Shown one piece after another: positions 1 through 9,899 of a DNA stretch of 64,000 bases. Position numbers and translations under genes: made by a program. Origin of the DNA: Brevibacillus reuszeri (GTDB lineage: Bacteria > Bacillota > Bacilli > Brevibacillales > Brevibacillaceae); NCBI RefSeq assembly GCF_001187725.1, contig NZ_LGIQ01000005.1, positions 261,025 through 325,024 on the forward strand, given 5' to 3'. Each line of letters opens with the position of its first letter. The first letter of the stretch is position 1. Below the pieces are notes generated by a model, which saw only the letters and a program-made list of their open reading frames with translations, was not told where the DNA came from and searched no databases.

Positions 1-135
1 CAATGGATTCAAGATTTGAACAATGGCGTCTTTGCACTGGTGGTAAACATTTTCGTGATGGTGGTAGTTAGCCTCGTAACAAAAAAGGCTGCTGACGCAG
101 AACGGTTGACACAGGTTTCAGAAACGATGAAATAA
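1..135 (+). CDS. Sodium:solute symporter family protein, C-terminal end (partial)
   Basis: Only the last 44 residues are present; the gene enters from the left edge. The fragment has a short amphipathic start (QWIQDLNNGVFAL), one hydrophobic membrane segment (VVNIFVMVVVSLVTKK) and a hydrophilic tail ending in SETMK. This resembles the last helix and tail of SSS-family transporters of the PanF/YhjB kind, which import small solutes with sodium. The substrate cannot be told from this piece. The gene ends just before a shared hairpin terminator and runs convergent to trpS. Any multi-helix membrane protein could end in a similar way, so the family call is tentative. Confidence 0.5.
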   Translation, partial: QWIQDLNNGVFALVVNIFVMVVVSLVTKKAADAERLTQVSETMK

Positions 136-155
136 AGGATTCGCCAAAGGATAAA

Positions 156-191
156 AAAAACGGGCTGGGAGCTAATTCCCGGCCCGTTTTC
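156..191. terminator. Bidirectional rho-independent terminator
   Basis: The stem CGGGCTGGGA / TCCCGGCCCG (one G-U pair) surrounds the loop GCTAAT. An A-run precedes it and a T-run follows, so it can stop transcription from both directions. It lies between the convergent symporter and trpS genes. Confidence 0.85.
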
Positions 192-200
192 AATTGCCGT

Positions 201-1535
<1,335 letters not shown>

Positions 1536-1541
1536 GCAAAC

Positions 1542-1570
1542 ATTTTACCGAGTGTCGGACAAAAAAGCAA
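1542..1570 (-). promoter_or_regulatory. Sigma-A-type promoter of the trpS T-box leader
   Basis: On the minus strand TTGCTT (-35, 1565-1570) and TAAAAT (-10, 1542-1547) are separated by 17 nt, which puts the start near 1535, just ahead of the T-box leader. Confidence 0.7.
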
Positions 1571-1592
1571 GGGGGAGTCGAAATACCATTGA

Positions 1593-2384
1593 TTAAAAAA
1601 TGGTTGGCACCATGCCGCCGTCCATACGGATTGGAGAGCCTTTAAATGCGGATGCATAAGGGCTGCAAATGAATGCAGTCAGCCTGCCAACTTCAAATGG
1701 CTTGATAAACCGCTGAATTTCGGATTGGGGCAGGTTTGCCACCATAAAGCTTTTCTCTTTTTCTGAGAAATCCATCTCATCAGGAAACAGGCTATCAATG
1801 ATTTGATGCACGTTTTCGGATAGTGTTGGTCCTGGAAGAATGGTATTGGTCGTGACTTCCGTTCCGATTGTTCGTTTGGACAAGCTTTTGGATAGAGATA
1901 ATAGCATCGTTTTGGTCATACAATACTGCGGCATTTGCCCTGAAGGCATAATCGCTTCTTCACTTGCGATAAAGATGATGCGCCCAAAATTTTTATCCAG
2001 CATTTTAGGGAGATAAAATCTCGATAGCCCATTGGCAGCAAGGACATTCGTTCGGAAGTACTTTTCCCATACTTCATCGTCAATGTCCTCATAGGACATG
2101 ATTTCATATATGCCCATGTTATTCACGAGAATATCGACGTGTGGATATTTCTCAAATAAAGCTTCTCTTTGCTGCCTATCTACAAGATCGGCGGTCGCAT
2201 TCTGTGGAGAAGTAGTAGGGAATTCTGATTTTAATTCCTGTACGGTTCGTTCTACCTCTTCAGGGTTCCGTCCATTTACGAGGACGTGGACACCTTCTCG
2301 GGCAAGCTCGGTAGCAATCGCCTTCCCTATACCTCTGGTCGATCCAGTTACTAAAGCTGTTTTGTTCCGTAATCCCATATCCAT
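1593..2384 (-). CDS. SDR-family NAD(P)-dependent oxidoreductase
   Basis: A 263-residue classical short-chain dehydrogenase/reductase. The Rossmann nucleotide-binding motif TGSTRGIG is at residues 13-20, the NNMG structural motif at 88-91, and the catalytic residues are Ser141 (IASEEA) with Tyr154 and Lys158 (YCMTK). A basic residue after the glycine motif and NGRN at the end of beta-2 suggest NADP(H) preference, but this is inference. The start was chosen at the ATG preceded by AAAGGAG (9 nt spacing); an in-frame ATG lies eight codons upstream without a good ribosome site. The substrate is unknown. It sits alone between trpS and an AraC-type regulator on the same strand, with about 190 nt between them, so the regulator may control it. 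Confidence 0.9.
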   Translation of the reverse strand: MDMGLRNKTALVTGSTRGIGKAIATELAREGVHVLVNGRNPEEVERTVQELKSEFPTTSPQNATADLVDRQQREALFEKYPHVDILVNNMGIYEIMSYEDIDDEVWEKYFRTNVLAANGLSRFYLPKMLDKNFGRIIFIASEEAIMPSGQMPQYCMTKTMLLSLSKSLSKRTIGTEVTTNTILPGPTLSENVHQIIDSLFPDEMDFSEKEKSFMVANLPQSEIQRFIKPFEVGRLTAFICSPYASAFKGSPIRMDGGMVPTIF

Positions 2385-2570
2385 GACAGTTGTCTCCTTT
2401 GTTGTCATTCACGGTGTGCTAATGAAAAGCTCGTGCTCCGACTAGAGATAATCGTACGCTGTCTGGACCGTTTGGTAACTAGCGTGCAACGACAAACTTC
2501 TTGCTTAAACCGCCAATTGATGAGTACGGAAAATGCTAACCGAACGCAGAATTGGTTTGGCCAGGGGATT

Positions 2571-3581
2571 CTATGATGACGAGTGAGTTCTTAGGTATTC
2601 CATACGCCAGTTGGAAGGAGTATCGCCTTCCCAAAGACGAAAGGCCCGGTAAAACGAGTTCTGATCTTCATATCCGACTAAGAAAGCGACTTCTTTTATA
2701 TCTAGCTTGGGGTCGGACAAGTATTCTCGCGCCTGTTCATGTCGAGCTTGTGTCAACAGTTGCTTGAAGGTAGTGCGTTCATCCGTAAGACGGCGCTGCA
2801 AGGTACGGTCACTCATGGAGAGCTCTCTCGCCACAGCCTGAATATCAAGGGGGCCACCGGACAGACTTCGCTTCAAGATCCACTTGACCATTTCGGCGGT
2901 TGAACGTTTGTGCTGCTCATCCACAGAACGATCTAATACAGGCGTCAGAATTTCCAGCAGCTCTTTGTTATACGAGAGAAAGGGCAGGTCCAGATCTTTT
3001 CGATGCAGCGTCAAACGATTAACAGTAGCACCAATCTGGACCGGGCACCCGAAGTAGGCTTCAAGGGTATCGTCATTCCCCATCGCGTGCGAAAATTCTA
3101 CGGACCGCGCAGTAATATGCTGCCCCGTCCCCCGTCGTCCAAGCTCTAGCAGAAAGGCGAGTGTGATTCCAACCAGTAGTGGTGGTATGAGGTGTTCGCT
3201 GTCCATCCATTCCAATTCGATTGTACATTGCTCGTTCTCTTCGGTTATGCGCAAGCTTTCCGGGGGACAAAGCTGTTTGTAGCGAGCCATTCGATTCAGA
3301 GCGTCGCGATAGCTGCGTGCATGGTAGGTCGCCAAGACGTCCGGTGGATATTGTGTTGTTTCAAAGGCGGTTGCAAGCTTGATGATTCCGCTGGCCGTGT
3401 CACCTACGAGCTCAGAGTAAGCTTCCCAGATTTTGTAGTATTGGGCAGTGGTAACGGTCGTTGATTCTGTAAGGATGGTGAGGGGCAGCTGTGCTTTGCG
3501 AGCTACCTCGTTTGGGTCAATGCCTAATCGTTGTAATCCCGCCCAAAATCCTGTCGGGAATTTTATATGGTCAGATTTCAT
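2571..3581 (-). CDS. AraC-family transcriptional regulator
   Basis: A 336-residue DNA-binding regulator. The N-terminal two thirds resemble the arabinose-binding-type sensory domain found in OruR/ArgR-like AraC proteins (start FPTGFWAGLQRLGIDPNEV, then a long helical/beta region). The C-terminal ~95 residues form the double helix-turn-helix: first helices in PLDIQAVARELSMSDRTLQRR, second in DIKEVAFLVGYEDQNSFYRAF, followed by the typical TPSNWR end. The effector is unknown. It is transcribed in the same direction as the SDR gene and divergently from the regulator at 3746, so it could act on either. AraC proteins normally bind in the cytoplasm to direct repeats near promoters; no such repeats were identified here. 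Confidence 0.92.
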   Translation of the reverse strand: MKSDHIKFPTGFWAGLQRLGIDPNEVARKAQLPLTILTESTTVTTAQYYKIWEAYSELVGDTASGIIKLATAFETTQYPPDVLATYHARSYRDALNRMARYKQLCPPESLRITEENEQCTIELEWMDSEHLIPPLLVGITLAFLLELGRRGTGQHITARSVEFSHAMGNDDTLEAYFGCPVQIGATVNRLTLHRKDLDLPFLSYNKELLEILTPVLDRSVDEQHKRSTAEMVKWILKRSLSGGPLDIQAVARELSMSDRTLQRRLTDERTTFKQLLTQARHEQAREYLSDPKLDIKEVAFLVGYEDQNSFYRAFRLWEGDTPSNWRMEYLRTHSSS

Positions 3582-3745
3582 TCCATCTGAATCTCCTTTG
3601 GCTGCTTACCTGTTCGTTCCGGTTAGGATTTAGTATACAGCAAGGATGTTCGTATCTTCATGGAAGGATACGGCAAGCAAGCTGTTGGAATCCAGACATT
3701 TTTGCTATTCTGTAAGGAAATAACCGCGCGAAAGAGTGACGTGTA

Positions 3746-5044
3746 TTGAAACTGCGACTAGGCGTAATGGGCGCGGATGATTCGTTGGAAATCATTCAAT
3801 CGGTATTGCCCGATTTTCCTGAAATCGAATGCTTGCCCATTGTGTATTGGAAAGAAGAAGATATCGTCGATTTGCTTTTGCCACACGTAGATGAGGTAGA
3901 TATGTGGTTGTTCTCCGGAAAGGTTCCGTATGCACTGGCAAAGGCGACTGAAAGGGTTCAGGTACCCATGGCTTACGTACCGCACATCGGGGCGAGCCTG
4001 TATCGAACCTTGCTGCACTTGTCCCACGAGATTGGGATCCAGGTGAACGAGGTGAGCTTTGATACATTTTCCTCAGATGAGCTGGAGCACTTTCTGCAAG
4101 AAGCGGGAATCGCGGATGGATACAGCTGGCTGAGGCATTATGAGGGAGCGATTTCTGCTACCGAGCTGGCTGACTACCACGAGAGCCTCTGGCGAGAGAA
4201 AAAAACCAAAGCAGCCGTGACTTGCTTGCGAACCGCAGATTTGGAGCTGAAAAAGCGCGGCGTCCCGTCCTATCGGGTACTGCCGACAAGAGCAGGTGTG
4301 CTCTCCGTGCTTCATATGCTGCTGAGAACCAATGAAATGCTCCATTTCAAGGATTCGCAGATTGCCGTGCAAATGATGGAGATCGATCCGTTCCGGGAGC
4401 TGGCAGGAGGGACCTTTTCCACAGATGAATGGCAAAATGCCGAGATCAAAACCATGGAAAAGCTGCTGCGTTATACCAAGTACCTCCAAGGCTCGCTGAA
4501 AACGGCAGGTCCTGGACGCTATGTTATTTTTACAACCAGAGGCAGACTGCAGGAAGTGACACATGATTACAAAACCATTCCCGATCTCGAAGGAATGTTC
4601 GGCATACGCGCAGACCTGGTCACCTGCGGAATCGGCATTGGCAAAACGGCGTATGAAGCAGAAATCCACGGAGGAACTGCACTGCTGCACGCCAAAGAGC
4701 GGGGAACCGGCAACTGGATGGTATTTTTCGACGACAAAAGCGTCGTAGGACCGCTCGGGCGTGACGAGCAAATCGCCTACCGCTATTCCTCCCAGCAGCT
4801 GCAGGAGGTAAGCCGCCAGACCTCACTGAGCGTCGCCACCTTGTCCAAGCTCGATTCCATTTTGAAAAAACGCGGAACAGCAATGATTAACGCCCACGAG
4901 CTCGCCCAGCATATGCAAATCCTGCCCAGAAGCGCGAGACGAATCCTGATCGAGCTAGAGTCAAAAGGAATCGCCGAAGTCGTAGGAGAAGAAAGCCCAA
5001 ACCCAAGAGGAAGACCCCGCAAAGTCTATAAAATTACACTCTAA
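3746..5044 (+). CDS. Putative transcriptional regulator: GTP-cyclohydrolase-III/GGDEF-like domain plus winged helix
   Basis: A 432-residue cytoplasmic protein with a TTG start and only a weak ribosome site. The first ~200 residues (MGADDSLEIIQSV.., DIVDLLLPHVDEVDMWLFSG) look like a PrpR/periplasmic-type alpha/beta sensor. Residues ~260-340 (TTRGRLQEVTHDYKTIPDL, then GIGIGKTAYEAEIHGGTAL) resemble the nucleotide-cyclase/GGDEF-like fold of GTP cyclohydrolase III and similar degenerate sensor domains. The C-terminus is a winged-helix module (INAHELAQHMQILPRSARRI) ending in the AT-hook-like RGRPRK. I read it as a ligand-responsive DNA-binding regulator. The two amidohydrolase genes downstream are candidate targets. 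The domain names are from pattern memory, not a search. Confidence 0.6.
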   Translation: MKLRLGVMGADDSLEIIQSVLPDFPEIECLPIVYWKEEDIVDLLLPHVDEVDMWLFSGKVPYALAKATERVQVPMAYVPHIGASLYRTLLHLSHEIGIQVNEVSFDTFSSDELEHFLQEAGIADGYSWLRHYEGAISATELADYHESLWREKKTKAAVTCLRTADLELKKRGVPSYRVLPTRAGVLSVLHMLLRTNEMLHFKDSQIAVQMMEIDPFRELAGGTFSTDEWQNAEIKTMEKLLRYTKYLQGSLKTAGPGRYVIFTTRGRLQEVTHDYKTIPDLEGMFGIRADLVTCGIGIGKTAYEAEIHGGTALLHAKERGTGNWMVFFDDKSVVGPLGRDEQIAYRYSSQQLQEVSRQTSLSVATLSKLDSILKKRGTAMINAHELAQHMQILPRSARRILIELESKGIAEVVGEESPNPRGRPRKVYKITL

Positions 5045-5099
5045 AAACTTCTCTGAACGACCTTCAAAACGCCAGTAACGAAAAAGAGAACCGGCTCGT

Positions 5100-5304
5100 G
5101 AGAGGAAAATGGAGAAAAGGCGAGGTCTTTGGGGCACCAGCAGAGGTGAAATGGAAAAAGGAAACACGTCTTTGCGTCCAACCTTGCAATCACTTCCTGA
5201 AACCGCTACTTTTGGACGCAGTGTTCCCTTTTGCAATGGAACCGCCCTGTGATACCCCCAGCAGGTGACCCAAGAACCTGTAGCCTTTTCTCCATTTTCC
5301 TCTC
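5100..5304. repeat. Large imperfect palindromic intergenic element
   Basis: The 373-nt gap 5045-5417 contains a long inverted repeat. The outer arms are perfect over 22 nt: 5100-5121 (GAGAGGAAAATGGAGAAAAG plus GC) is the reverse complement of 5283-5304. Moving inward the arms stay similar: AGGTCTTTGGGGCACC at about 5123-5138 mirrors the reverse complement of GGTGACCCAAGAACCT (about 5264-5280), and GGAAACACGTCTTTGCGTCC mirrors GGACGCAGTGTTCC. The whole element could fold into one long hairpin of about 200 nt. The right arm also matches a segment near 36568-36605, which suggests a dispersed repeat family. No transposase is present. Confidence 0.7.
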
Positions 5305-5417
5305 CTCCCCAAAAGCCCCTTCCGCCAGAGTGACAAAATAGACAGACTATTATACAATTAAGGTCATAACCGTAAATCAGCCGATATGCATAACCTAAAT
5401 ACAGGAGATGATAAGCC

Positions 5418-6647
5418 ATGATCAATGCAGAACGACTATGGGACAGATTGATGCAGCTTGGTAAGATCGGTACTGTGGAAGCAGGCGGGATTACGAGGTT
5501 ATCGTTTAGCGCCGAAGAGCGCGCAGCCAAGGATCTGATCGCAGGCTTCATGAAAGAAGCAGGTCTTTCCGTGCGTGAGGATGAGGTAGGAAATCTGATT
5601 GGACGCAAGGAAGGGAAAAACCCAGAAGCTCCTGTTGTGCTTATTGGCTCCCATATAGACTCCGTGCCGAGTGGCGGCAACTTTGACGGACCACTTGGCG
5701 TGCTGGCAGGCGTTGAGGTACTGCAAGCGATGCATGAACAAGGTGTGGAAAATGAACATCCAATTGAGGTACTTGCCTTTACGGATGAAGAAGGAACGCG
5801 TTTTGGCTTTGGCATGATCGGCAGCCGGGGAATTGCCGGAACACTTACGACAGATGAGCTCGTGCCACAGGATGCGCAAGGCATTTCCATTGCCGAAGCG
5901 ATGAGAAAAAGCGGCCTTGACCCAGAAAAAATCAAGGGAGCGGCACGCACTCCTGATTCTGTGAAAGCCTATGTCGAGCTCCACATTGAGCAAGGAAAAG
6001 TACTGGAAACAAACGGGTTATCCGTTGGGGTCGTGAGCGGTATCGCAGGTCCGCTCTGGGTGAAGTTTGTACTGGAGGGCGAAGCTGGCCATGCGGGTGC
6101 GACGCCGATGAATATGCGCCGCGATCCTTTGGCGGCAGCTGCGGAAGTGATGCTGTGCATTGAGCGAGAAGCAGCGAAGAGACCGATTAGTGTCGGTACC
6201 GTTGGCAAAATGCAGGTTTTTCCTGGCGGGGTGAACATCATTCCGGGCAGAGTCGAGTTTTCGCTTGATCTGCGTGATATCGACAAAGCGATTCGCGATG
6301 AAGTGGAACAAAGCATCATGCGTGAAGCGGAAGCCATTTGTGCCAGACGCAATGTGAAGCTGACAGTCGAATTGCTACAAGATGTTCCGCCAGTCGCATG
6401 CGCCGAAACGATTCAGACAGCAATCCGTGAAGCGTGTGCAGCAGAAGGACTGGAGACGATGACCCTTCCGAGCGGCGCTGGACACGACGGTATGCAGCTC
6501 TTGGACCTGTGTCCGGTGGGGATGATTTTTGCCCGTTCCAAGGATGGCATCAGTCACAATCCGGCGGAGTATACCAGCAAAGAAGATTGTGCTAACGGAG
6601 CGAAAGTCCTGTATCGTACCGTATTGTCCTTGGCAAGTGAGCAATAG
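5418..6647 (+). CDS. Zn-dependent hydantoinase/carbamoylase-family amidase (N-carbamoyl-L-amino acid hydrolase type)
   Basis: A 409-residue M20-family metalloamidase of the HyuC/AllC/AmaB group, which hydrolyses N-carbamoyl amino acids, allantoate or ureidoglycolate-like substrates. Metal ligands are visible in [15 protein letters not shown] (His79, Asp90), DEEGTRF (Glu125) and ELHIEQG (His189), with a C-terminal His in SHNPAEY. GAGHDGM and the substrate-binding VNIIPGR region are also present. The length is normal for the family. The ribosome site is AGGAG with 9-10 nt to the ATG. It is followed after 62 nt by another M20 peptidase, so the pair probably forms an operon for salvage of N-substituted amino acids or ureides. 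The exact substrate cannot be decided from sequence. Confidence 0.9.
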   Translation: MINAERLWDRLMQLGKIGTVEAGGITRLSFSAEERAAKDLIAGFMKEAGLSVREDEVGNLIGRKEGKNPEAPVVLIGSHIDSVPSGGNFDGPLGVLAGVEVLQAMHEQGVENEHPIEVLAFTDEEGTRFGFGMIGSRGIAGTLTTDELVPQDAQGISIAEAMRKSGLDPEKIKGAARTPDSVKAYVELHIEQGKVLETNGLSVGVVSGIAGPLWVKFVLEGEAGHAGATPMNMRRDPLAAAAEVMLCIEREAAKRPISVGTVGKMQVFPGGVNIIPGRVEFSLDLRDIDKAIRDEVEQSIMREAEAICARRNVKLTVELLQDVPPVACAETIQTAIREACAAEGLETMTLPSGAGHDGMQLLDLCPVGMIFARSKDGISHNPAEYTSKEDCANGAKVLYRTVLSLASEQ

Positions 6648-6709
6648 ACGTCAGCGATAGATAGAGAACCCGGGGTGCGTGGGATTATCCCGGACGAGGA
6701 GGAACTAGG

Positions 6710-7894
6710 ATGACAACAGTAGCAGCATTGAATCAGGCAGTAGAAGCAATGAAAGAAGAGGTCGTTGCTTGGAGACGCTATTTGCACGAAAATCCGGAGA
6801 TTTCCTTCCATGAAGAAAAAACAGCGCAATTTGTATTTGAAACGCTCAGTTCCTTCGGTAATTTGGAAATTTCAAGACCGACAAAAAATAGCGTCATGGC
6901 TCGCCTGATTGGCTCAGAGCCGGGTAAGGTTTTGGCGATGCGCGCTGACATGGACGCTTTGCCGATCACGGAGGAAAACACGTTCGAATTCATTTCTAAA
7001 AACCCTGGCGTGATGCATGCGTGTGGTCACGATGGACATACATCCATGCTGCTGGGCACGGCAAAAATTTTGTCCGGCATGAAGGATCAGGTCAAAGGTG
7101 AAGTGCGCTTTTTGTTCCAGCATGCGGAAGAAGTATATCCAGGCGGAGCCGAGGAAATGGTGCAAGCAGGTGTGATGGATGGCGTAGACATGGTCATCGG
7201 TACGCATTTGTGGTCGACTATGGAATTCGGAACAGTCGGAATTTGCCCTGGCCCGATGATGGCAGCACCAGACACGTTCTGGATTACTGTGCTTGGAAAA
7301 GGCGGACATGCTGCCCTGCCGCATGAAACGATCGACAGCATCGCGATTGCGGCTCAGGTCGTAACAAATCTTCAGCACGTCGTTTCCCGCTATGCCGATC
7401 CACTAGACAACCTGGTTCTCTCCGTTACACAAATCATCGGGGGTACGACGCACAATGTTATCCCAGGTGCAGTCAAGCTGTGCGGAACAGTCCGCAGCTT
7501 TGACAAGAATTTGCGCGAGTCAGTTCCAGCTACTATGGAGCGTGTCATTAAAGGGATTACCGACGCACATGGAGGAAGCTACGAGTTCAAGTACGAGTTT
7601 GGCTACCGCCCGGTAATCAATGACGCTGAAGTCACTCAGCTGATGGAAGATGTCGTGGTTGAATCACTGGGAACAGAGTGGGTCGAGCATATGCGTCCAA
7701 CCATGGGCGGCGAAGATTTCTCCGCATTCCAGCAAAAAGCCCCAGGCTGCTTCTTCTACGTAGCCGCTGGCAACAAGGAAAAGGGCATTACTTATCCGCA
7801 TCACCACCCACGCTTTACCATTGATGAAGACGCTTTGGAAGTGGGCGTGAAGATGTTTGTCAACGCTGCGAGAAAAATCGTAATGGAAAGCTAG
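6710..7894 (+). CDS. M20-family amidohydrolase (N-acyl-L-amino acid/hippurate hydrolase type)
   Basis: A 394-residue cytoplasmic metal-dependent aminoacylase-like hydrolase that would release amino acids from N-acyl precursors. Motifs in order: WRRYLHENPEISFHE at the N-terminus, ADMDALP (79-85), HACGHDGHT with ligands Cys105 and His107, FQHAEE, GGTTHNVIPG in the dimerisation domain, and MGGEDF close to the C-terminus. The cysteine ligand is typical of the YxeP/YtnL/AbgA aminoacylase branch rather than of dipeptidases. A strong AGGAGG site precedes the ATG. It is the second gene of a probable two-gene operon and is followed by a strong terminator. Confidence 0.92.
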   Translation: MTTVAALNQAVEAMKEEVVAWRRYLHENPEISFHEEKTAQFVFETLSSFGNLEISRPTKNSVMARLIGSEPGKVLAMRADMDALPITEENTFEFISKNPGVMHACGHDGHTSMLLGTAKILSGMKDQVKGEVRFLFQHAEEVYPGGAEEMVQAGVMDGVDMVIGTHLWSTMEFGTVGICPGPMMAAPDTFWITVLGKGGHAALPHETIDSIAIAAQVVTNLQHVVSRYADPLDNLVLSVTQIIGGTTHNVIPGAVKLCGTVRSFDKNLRESVPATMERVIKGITDAHGGSYEFKYEFGYRPVINDAEVTQLMEDVVVESLGTEWVEHMRPTMGGEDFSAFQQKAPGCFFYVAAGNKEKGITYPHHHPRFTIDEDALEVGVKMFVNAARKIVMES

Positions 7895-7915
7895 ACTGAT
7901 CAAGACACATGAACG

Positions 7916-7955
7916 AACCTCCTGTTTCTTTTCGAACAGGAGGTTTTTATTTTTG
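7916..7955 (+). terminator. Rho-independent terminator after the amidohydrolase pair
   Basis: A perfect 11-bp stem, AACCTCCTGTT and AACAGGAGGTT, with loop TCTTTTCG, is followed by TTTATTTTT. Confidence 0.93.
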
Positions 7956-8054
7956 TTTATATTAATTTATTCCAGTTTTATTAAAAAATGGTTGATGTTT
8001 CGTGTACTATTATTAATACTCATACTATTCAGACATGTATTTGGGGGTGTCATT

Positions 8055-8747
8055 TTGGCTTTCATCTCAGAGGCGAGAGCCGTAGAACGTGTTTTTGGAA
8101 GAGGAGCCACAGCCGTACGCGCGCTTCAGGGCGTAGCGATACAAGTAGAAAAAGGCCGCTTGCTCGTCTTAAAAGGCAGGTCAGGGTCAGGAAAAACAAC
8201 ACTACTGAATCTGCTGGGAGGTCTTGATCGACCAACAGCGGGAAGTGTGTATTTTCAGGGAAAGGAAATCGGACAGCTGTCTGATCGTGAACGGACCAGG
8301 ATCAGGCAGAAAAATATGGGATTTATTTTCCAGTCATTTGGCTTGTTTCCGCTCATGTCCGCAGCCGAAAATGTCGAGTTTGGATTACGACTTTCTGGCG
8401 TCCCTGTCATGGAATGGAAAGATCGCGTCCGTGACTCGCTGGATTTGGTCGGGTTGTCCAAGCGGGCCCATCACCGTCCTTTTGAAATGTCGGGAGGGGA
8501 GCAGCAGCGCTGTGCCATCGCTCGTGCGGTTGCGGGCAAGCCACTATTGCTACTAGCGGACGAGCCGACTGCTGAGCTGGATAGCAAAATGGGCATGCAT
8601 ATTAGCCATGTGTTTCGTCGTCTCGTCGAAGAAGAGGGCATGAGTATTATCATGACAACCCATGATCCGAGTGTATTGGAGGTAGCAGATGATGTATGTG
8701 AACTGGAGGACGGCTTCATCTTGGGCAAAGTGCATCCTCAGACATAA
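8055..8747 (+). CDS. ABC exporter ATP-binding protein (MacB/LolD-type)
   Basis: A 230-residue ATPase that would power the permease encoded two genes downstream. Walker A is GRSGSGKTT (41-49), the Q-loop is FIFQSFGLFP, the signature is SGGEQQR, Walker B is LLLLADEPT, followed by the D-loop AELDS and the H-loop histidine in MTTHD. These features match type VII (MacB/LolCDE-like) export ATPases. The open frame extends upstream, but the leader codons are hydrophobic and lack a ribosome site; the TTG at 8055 is preceded by GGGGGTG at about 7 nt and begins at the point where family members normally start. Its last 59 nt overlap the adaptor gene in another frame, which implies translational coupling. 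Confidence 0.9.
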   Translation: MAFISEARAVERVFGRGATAVRALQGVAIQVEKGRLLVLKGRSGSGKTTLLNLLGGLDRPTAGSVYFQGKEIGQLSDRERTRIRQKNMGFIFQSFGLFPLMSAAENVEFGLRLSGVPVMEWKDRVRDSLDLVGLSKRAHHRPFEMSGGEQQRCAIARAVAGKPLLLLADEPTAELDSKMGMHISHVFRRLVEEEGMSIIMTTHDPSVLEVADDVCELEDGFILGKVHPQT

Positions 8748-9888
8748 AGGGATAGCATATGCCACTGTTTTATTGGCGGCAATGCTTGCGGGCTGTTCGA
8801 TTTTCCCGAAAGAAGAGGCAGTCTTGGCACCACCCCTAGTAGAGCCCGCTCCGATTCAATATGAAGTAGCCGAAGTGGAGCAGGGAAATATCGTAAAAAG
8901 CGTGAAGGGAAGCAGCACGTTCACGACTGTAGACAAGCGGGAGCTCTCTTTTCCAGAAACAAAGGGCTTCAGGCTGAAATCGTTCTCTGTTCAAAGTGGT
9001 GATCTGGTGAAAAAGGGACAGGTGCTGGCCGAACTGGACGCAGGTGAGCTGGAAAGAGATATCGAATCGGCACGCTATGAGGTAGAAAAGGCAAAGCTGG
9101 AAGTATTGGAAGCGGGACAGGATAACCACTATGAAGTGGAGGTAGCCAAGCTGGATGTACGCAAAGCAGAGATGAACGCCAAAGTGAGCGAGACCAAGCT
9201 GGCCCAAATCGAGTGGGACAAGTCCTTGTTAGAACTAGCCAAATTGCAGGACCCGAAGCGCAAGGAATATGTAGTAGAGCGCGCCAAGCTAAATCTCAAG
9301 CAAAAACAGATGGAGCTCGGAAATCTTCAAAAACGGTGGACGGAAACCAAGCTGATATCACCGCTTGACGGGATTGTCATCTTCGTCAGCAACGAGCAGG
9401 TGGGGGATGAAGTGGATGCGCATCAAACCTTGGTAACAGTTGGCGATCCGAAGAAGCTGTTCATTTTGTATACGGCTCCGGAGAAAGAAGCGATTAAGGA
9501 CGTCGTGGAAGGAATGAAAGTGACACTCGCTTTGAGTAATGGAGCGAAAGGGGAAGGAACGGTCGTGCAGACGCCGCTCAGCGTTCCGGACAATTTGCCC
9601 GAAGATTTGTCTCGATTGTACCAGCGAAGCCTCCTCATCTCACCGAAGAATCTCGCTGAGGACATCGAGACTGGCACTAGCGTTTCGATAGAGGTAATCG
9701 TGGACGAAAAGGATCAGGCGTTGATCATACCGAAGCGAGCGCTTCATGATTTTTCCGGCAGACAATATGTCCGGGTGCTGGAGGGCAAGAGCAAAAAAGA
9801 AATCGATGTGGAAGTCGGAATCATCAATCAGACGCAGGTTGAAATTCGCAGCGGGCTGAAAGCAGGTCAGTTGGTCATTTTGGAATAG
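8689..9888 (+). CDS. Membrane-fusion/adaptor lipoprotein (HlyD/MacA-like)
   Basis: A 399-residue extracytoplasmic adaptor with an N-terminal lipoprotein signal: basic start, hydrophobic GIAYATVLLAAM, then lipobox LAGC with Cys36. The mature part has a biotinyl-lipoyl-like half (KSFSVQSGDLVKKGQVLAELD), a long coiled-coil hairpin (about residues 115-215, rich in E, K, A, L), the second lipoyl half (LISPLDGIVIFVSNEQVGDEV) and beta-barrel regions. It would link the FtsX permease to substrate outside the membrane. The ATG at 8689 has GGAGG six nt upstream inside the preceding ATPase gene; ATG 8692 is an alternative. Large adaptors of this kind in Gram-positives accompany peptide, antibiotic or lipoprotein-related exporters. 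Confidence 0.88.
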   Translation: MMYVNWRTASSWAKCILRHKGIAYATVLLAAMLAGCSIFPKEEAVLAPPLVEPAPIQYEVAEVEQGNIVKSVKGSSTFTTVDKRELSFPETKGFRLKSFSVQSGDLVKKGQVLAELDAGELERDIESARYEVEKAKLEVLEAGQDNHYEVEVAKLDVRKAEMNAKVSETKLAQIEWDKSLLELAKLQDPKRKEYVVERAKLNLKQKQMELGNLQKRWTETKLISPLDGIVIFVSNEQVGDEVDAHQTLVTVGDPKKLFILYTAPEKEAIKDVVEGMKVTLALSNGAKGEGTVVQTPLSVPDNLPEDLSRLYQRSLLISPKNLAEDIETGTSVSIEVIVDEKDQALIIPKRALHDFSGRQYVRVLEGKSKKEIDVEVGIINQTQVEIRSGLKAGQLVILE

Positions 9889-9899
9889 GGGGACAAGGC

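Noticed and set aside
4961..5950. 329-codon minus-strand frame across the palindromic element
   Set aside because: It is Ser/Pro-rich, antisense to the start of the carbamoylase-type amidase, and runs through the inverted repeat without any motif.
7953..8054. 34-codon hydrophobic N-terminal extension of the first ABC ATPase
   Set aside because: It has no ribosome site, overlaps the preceding terminator T-run, and ATPases of this family start at the TTG at 8055.
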